Assembly (NCBI RefSeq): GCF_002015085.1
Contig: NZ_MUXW01000026.1
Coordinates: 1-34,749, forward strand
DNA: 34,749 nt
DNA from: Glaesserella parasuis
Lineage (GTDB): Bacteria > Pseudomonadota > Gammaproteobacteria > Enterobacterales > Pasteurellaceae
Direction of reading: 5' to 3'
Positions 32,259 to 34,749 of the stretch are shown one piece after another (position 1 is the first letter of the stretch; each line of letters begins with the position of its first letter). Under the pieces are notes generated by a model that worked only from the letters and a program-made list of their open reading frames with translations, was not told where the DNA came from and ran no database searches. A program made the position numbers and the translations under genes.

Positions 32259-32603
32259 TCAGACCGCTTGTTCGTTTAAAACTTGTCTGAGTAGTGTTTT
32301 GTTCATTGGCACAACACCTAGTTGTAATTCAAAGGGGCGTAACACCTGATTGATAATATCAATACTGTAATTTCCCTTATCATTTTCTAAATCAGATAAC
32401 GTTTTGCGAGAAACTTTGACAATCTCCGCATAACGCTCTTGTTTCATTGCCAGTAGATGTAAACGTAGATATTTCAACGCCTGCCCTAAACTCATCTCAT
32501 TGAGCAATAGCTTACGAGCAATTTCGTCTCGCACAGTCGCTCTCTGATAAATATCTAACGTTTTTTTACTTTTAGAGGCTCTCGCCTGTTTGATCTCTTC
32601 CAT
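32259..32603 (-). CDS. HTH (XRE-type) partner of a HipA-family kinase
   Basis: This is a 114-residue DNA-binding protein starting MEEIKQARASKSKKTLDIYQ. I use the ATG at 32603, which overlaps the hipA-like stop codon by one base (TAATG), over the ATG six codons earlier that lies inside that gene. The HTH is in residues about 48-80 (YAEIVKVSRKTLSDLENDKG) and is followed by a HipB-like dimer strand region (LRPFELQLGVVPMN). By analogy with HipB it should bind and neutralise the kinase and repress the operon. The final codons include a perfect uptake sequence (32263-32271). Order is kinase first, HTH second, the reverse of E. coli hipBA. Confidence 0.8.
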   Translation of the reverse strand: MEEIKQARASKSKKTLDIYQRATVRDEIARKLLLNEMSLGQALKYLRLHLLAMKQERYAEIVKVSRKTLSDLENDKGNYSIDIINQVLRPFELQLGVVPMNKTLLRQVLNEQAV

Positions 32604-33946
32604 TATGATAATAATTGCCAACGTTTTAATTTTTCAGGTAAATAGTCCAAACTGATTGAAGGATACGTCAAAATCGCCGTTGGAACGCCCCTTGCTTCTA
32701 AACGTGCTTTAAGTCCGACAAGCTGTTGAGCCGTTTGACGCAAAGCATCCAATAACTTGTCGGCTGGACATAAATCATCAAGCTGTTCTGCAATCAGATC
32801 AAAACGATATTCACCGCCTAATTCTAATGCAGGGTGACCTTTACTATCCCACATTGTCGTGCGAGGAATACCTTCAGGATCTGCTTTCATTGGGGCAAAA
32901 TCATAAATTGGAGCAAGCCAAATACGATTTTGATTGCGTAAGAAAGCCGTATTTCGCCCGTGATTATCGCTATTTCCAAAGGCGATATTCAATAAATCTC
33001 GCCTTACCCACTCGATCACAAAAGCTTGTTTATCAAAAAACATTCCTGTTTCAACCAAATGAGAGGTTTCAATTTTAGCAATCAACTGACGAATAACCTT
33101 TTCGTGATCCAGCAAAGAGCCAGCCCCTTTTTCTAACATAGCATAAACAGATTCAACGGCATAACGAGCCATTTTCCCCTGTTCATTACGATAAACATCA
33201 AAACGAGGTAACCACAACGACGGGTAACGTTCGCCTTCTTCCAATCGCATTTTTGTCGTATCAATCGTGTCAAAACCCATTGAGGCTAATTCGTGATAAT
33301 AGTGAAATTCAGCTCTCAATATATCGCAATCTATTACACTACGTTTCCCACGCGGAAACTTGACTAAATAGAAATCGTCAGAAGAGGCACCTTGTTGTAG
33401 GTTATCAATCCAAACTTGCCGAGTGGCTGTTTGGCGTAGCAATAATTTCGGTGCTTCACCGCCAGCCCCTGTGGCACCGCCAGCCATTGCCCCACGCTGA
33501 TTAGCGTATTCCAAAAAGTCTGCTTGGCGATTGATAACATCGTCTATTTCAAATAAGCGAGAGGGTTCATTTTCGACAAAAGAACTGACCGCTTGCTTAA
33601 CTCGTAAATGCCCGACAGGTGCAATCGTGCCTTGTTTTAATAACAAATAGTTTTGTTGAGCCATCGGCAAATGAGCAATATCTAGTTTTTGCAACCAATA
33701 ACGCCGGCTTGCCCCAGAAGGGACTATATCATCTAAAAATGCAAACCAGCCCGATACACTGCGATGCGGAAAAAATTCCACAGGGTAGTTAAATGAAACT
33801 GCCTTATCATTATCACTTAAAATTTCTGTTAAATCATGGAGATAGCTAAAATCATTGAGACTATAATCAGCCTGAAAGGTCAAAATAGCAATATCCTGCC
33901 AACGATCAGCAATGTAGGCTTGAAGTATAAGCGGTTCGATTTGCAT
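32603..33946 (-). CDS. HipA-family serine/threonine kinase (toxin-like)
   Basis: This 447-residue protein has the HipA fold. The N-terminal HipA domain covers about residues 15-130 (GWFAFLDDIVPSGASRRYWL). A glycine loop AMAGGATGAGGEAPKLLLRQ is at 154-172, the ATP lysine probably Lys196 in FYLVKFPRG, the catalytic Asp327 in FGNSDNHGRNTAFL, and the metal motif YDFAP at 348-352. In E. coli HipA the kinase targets glutamyl-tRNA synthetase and slows growth; whether this protein has that target is unknown. The loop lacks the serine whose autophosphorylation inactivates HipA. It is coupled to the downstream HTH gene by TAATG. The predicted -10 is TATAAT at 33982-33977 (minus strand). Confidence 0.85.
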   Translation of the reverse strand: MQIEPLILQAYIADRWQDIAILTFQADYSLNDFSYLHDLTEILSDNDKAVSFNYPVEFFPHRSVSGWFAFLDDIVPSGASRRYWLQKLDIAHLPMAQQNYLLLKQGTIAPVGHLRVKQAVSSFVENEPSRLFEIDDVINRQADFLEYANQRGAMAGGATGAGGEAPKLLLRQTATRQVWIDNLQQGASSDDFYLVKFPRGKRSVIDCDILRAEFHYYHELASMGFDTIDTTKMRLEEGERYPSLWLPRFDVYRNEQGKMARYAVESVYAMLEKGAGSLLDHEKVIRQLIAKIETSHLVETGMFFDKQAFVIEWVRRDLLNIAFGNSDNHGRNTAFLRNQNRIWLAPIYDFAPMKADPEGIPRTTMWDSKGHPALELGGEYRFDLIAEQLDDLCPADKLLDALRQTAQQLVGLKARLEARGVPTAILTYPSISLDYLPEKLKRWQLLS

Positions 33947-33992
33947 AAAAATTCTCTACGGTAAAAAATATCACGCATTATAAACAGAAAAA

Positions 33993-34026
33993 GGATTTTG
34001 TGATAGTTATAAGTTACACAAAATCC
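33993..34026 (-). terminator. rimI terminator / possible Hip operator
   Basis: GGATTTTGTG (33993-34002) and CACAAAATCC (34017-34026) form a perfect 10-bp stem with a 14-base loop. On the minus strand a T-run follows, so it should terminate rimI. It also lies just upstream of the TATAAT box of the kinase operon and covers the -35 position, where an HTH partner could bind. Confidence 0.65.
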
Positions 34027-34059
34027 ATTTTTGTCACTTAACGAGAGATATATTTCTCA

Positions 34060-34497
34060 TTACATATATAACGCCATCACCACCGCATTCTCTCGCCCAC
34101 CGTCTTGGGTAGGGTAGTAATTTTTTCGCACCGTCACTTCATTAAAGCCTAGTGAGTAGTAAAGTTTTTGTGCAGTCGTGTTTGAAGCTCGCACTTCAAG
34201 CCATAATGTCGTGATCTGCTTTTGTTGAAGCTGAGCGATCAACGCTTGCAACAGTTGCTTACCAAAGCCTTTTCCTTGATAGGCAGGATCGACTGTGATA
34301 TTAAACAGTGTCGCTTCATCAAGCAAAAACTGACAGATCACAAAGGCAACAATATGATTTTCAACGGATAATTTCAAATTCAAATAACGTTCGCCTTGAC
34401 TATTTAACAGCGTTCCTTTCGCCCAAGGCACTAAATGGGCTTGTTGTTCGATCTCAAAAAGACGGTCGAAGTCGTTTTCTAAAATAGGTTCTATCAT
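34060..34497 (-). CDS. rimI: Ribosomal protein S18 alanine N-acetyltransferase
   Basis: This 145-residue GNAT enzyme acetylates the N-terminal alanine of ribosomal protein S18. The start at 34497 (MIEPILENDFDRLFEIEQQA) has GAGAG five bases upstream; a TTG four codons earlier overlaps that site and is less likely. The acetyl-CoA motif is VDPAYQGKGFGKQLLQALI (about 70-88), preceded by DEATLFNITV and followed by TLWLEVRASNTTAQKLYYSLGF and the family-specific RKNYYPTQDG. In relatives holD usually precedes rimI. Here the upstream space is short and ends in an IS fragment. Confidence 0.95.
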   Translation of the reverse strand: MIEPILENDFDRLFEIEQQAHLVPWAKGTLLNSQGERYLNLKLSVENHIVAFVICQFLLDEATLFNITVDPAYQGKGFGKQLLQALIAQLQQKQITTLWLEVRASNTTAQKLYYSLGFNEVTVRKNYYPTQDGGRENAVVMALYM

Positions 34498-34530
34498 ACA
34501 TACTCTCAAAAATGGGACGTGATTATACCG

Positions 34531-34640
34531 CTAAAACACCATTTCATCACGCACAACATAGCCTGATTGATAATAGCCTTTCCAGAAATCACTTTCTTTC
34601 GTCTGTAATATGTTGCTCAATAGCATTAAAAACATCGTCC
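34531..34640 (-). pseudogene. Possible 3' remnant of an unidentified gene upstream of rimI
   Basis: A minus-strand frame ends ESDFWKGYYQSGYVVRDEMVF and a TAG stop (34533-34531), 33 bases before rimI. A second frame in the same stretch ends FNAIEQHITDERK and a TGA at 34591-34589. Either may be the tail of the gene that once preceded rimI (holD in many relatives), cut off by the transposase fragment. I do not recognise either sequence, and both are short enough to be chance. Confidence 0.25.
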
Positions 34641-34644
34641 CCGT

Positions 34645-34749
34645 TTTTGTACAACATTGATCTAAACGGAATTCGTAAAGCGATTTATACCACGAATACC
34701 GTGGAATCGCTTAATAGCGTGATTCGTCGCGTGATTAAAAAACGAAATG
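34645..34749 (+). mobile_element. IS256 (mutator)-family transposase fragment (partial at window edge)
   Basis: The plus-strand frame ending at the window edge reads LNGIRKAIYTTNTVESLNSVI and then RRVIKKRN. The IRKAIYTTN.VESLN block is the hallmark of IS256-family transposases, normally about three quarters of the way through the roughly 400-residue protein. The upstream three quarters are missing, so this is a 5'-truncated remnant. A short NIVPVF in another frame (about 34631-34648) resembles the residues that usually come just before, suggesting a frameshift as well. Confidence 0.75.

Noticed and set aside
34000..34020. CRP site upstream of the Hip-like operon (TGTGA...TACACA)
   Set aside because: The half-sites are too far apart for the TGTGA-N6-TCACA layout; the sequence is better explained by the 10-bp stem.
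34531..34749. A longer minus-strand protein running through the right edge
   Set aside because: Beyond about 34645 that frame is simply antisense to the IS256-type block IRKAIYTTN.VESLN, which is clearly the coding strand.

Overview
The window looks like chromosome from a Pasteurellaceae bacterium, most probably Mannheimia or a close relative. Proteins resemble Haemophilus/Actinobacillus/E. coli orthologues, the DNA is AT-rich, at least eight perfect copies of the Actinobacillus-type DNA uptake 9-mer (ACAAGCGGT/ACCGCTTGT) are scattered through it, and one gene encodes a subtilisin-like autotransporter of the Mannheimia Ssa1 type.

Layout. 1-2002: the end of an ISAs1-type insertion sequence that has interrupted a trimeric autotransporter adhesin gene, which also carries an in-frame amber codon and a frameshift. 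2458-6087: ssa1-like protease autotransporter with a four-copy 72-bp repeat. 6496-9866: proS, divergent acpP and a fructokinase. 10028-14219: galT-galK-galM-cutC on the minus strand, with a CRP-type promoter and palindromic repeats between genes. 14386-16427: groES-groEL with a heat-shock-type promoter and a 96-bp inverted-repeat element between the genes. 16549-16840: a collapsed IS605-type element. 16818-19302: ygiW-qseB-qseC. 19471-21432: a Fur-type-regulated TonB-dependent receptor. 21587-26261: rpmB-rpmG and radC on the minus strand, then coaBC-dut-slmA-yheU and crp on the plus strand. 26516-26952: an unrecognised, frameshifted small gene. 27073-32230: pyrD, lolB-ispE-prs and srmB. 32259-33946: a HipA-family kinase with its HTH partner downstream. 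34060-34497: rimI. 34645-34749: an IS256-type transposase fragment.

How it works together. Most genes are housekeeping (translation, lipid, galactose, pyrimidine, isoprenoid and CoA metabolism, chaperonin). Regulation can be read at several promoters: a class II CRP site at galT (crp itself lies in the window), a Fur-like box inside the receptor promoter, a PmrA/QseB-like box at ygiW, and a LacI-type operator inside the fructokinase promoter. The accessory layer is the surface proteins, the kinase/HTH pair, IS remnants and two families of palindromic repeats.

I saw no tRNA, rRNA, CRISPR array or intact prophage. The least ordinary signals are the modular two-hairpin-plus-tail repeats at gal and pyrD, the kinase-first Hip-like operon, the collapsed IS605 element that gives qseC a new end, and the hairpin element inside the groE operon.
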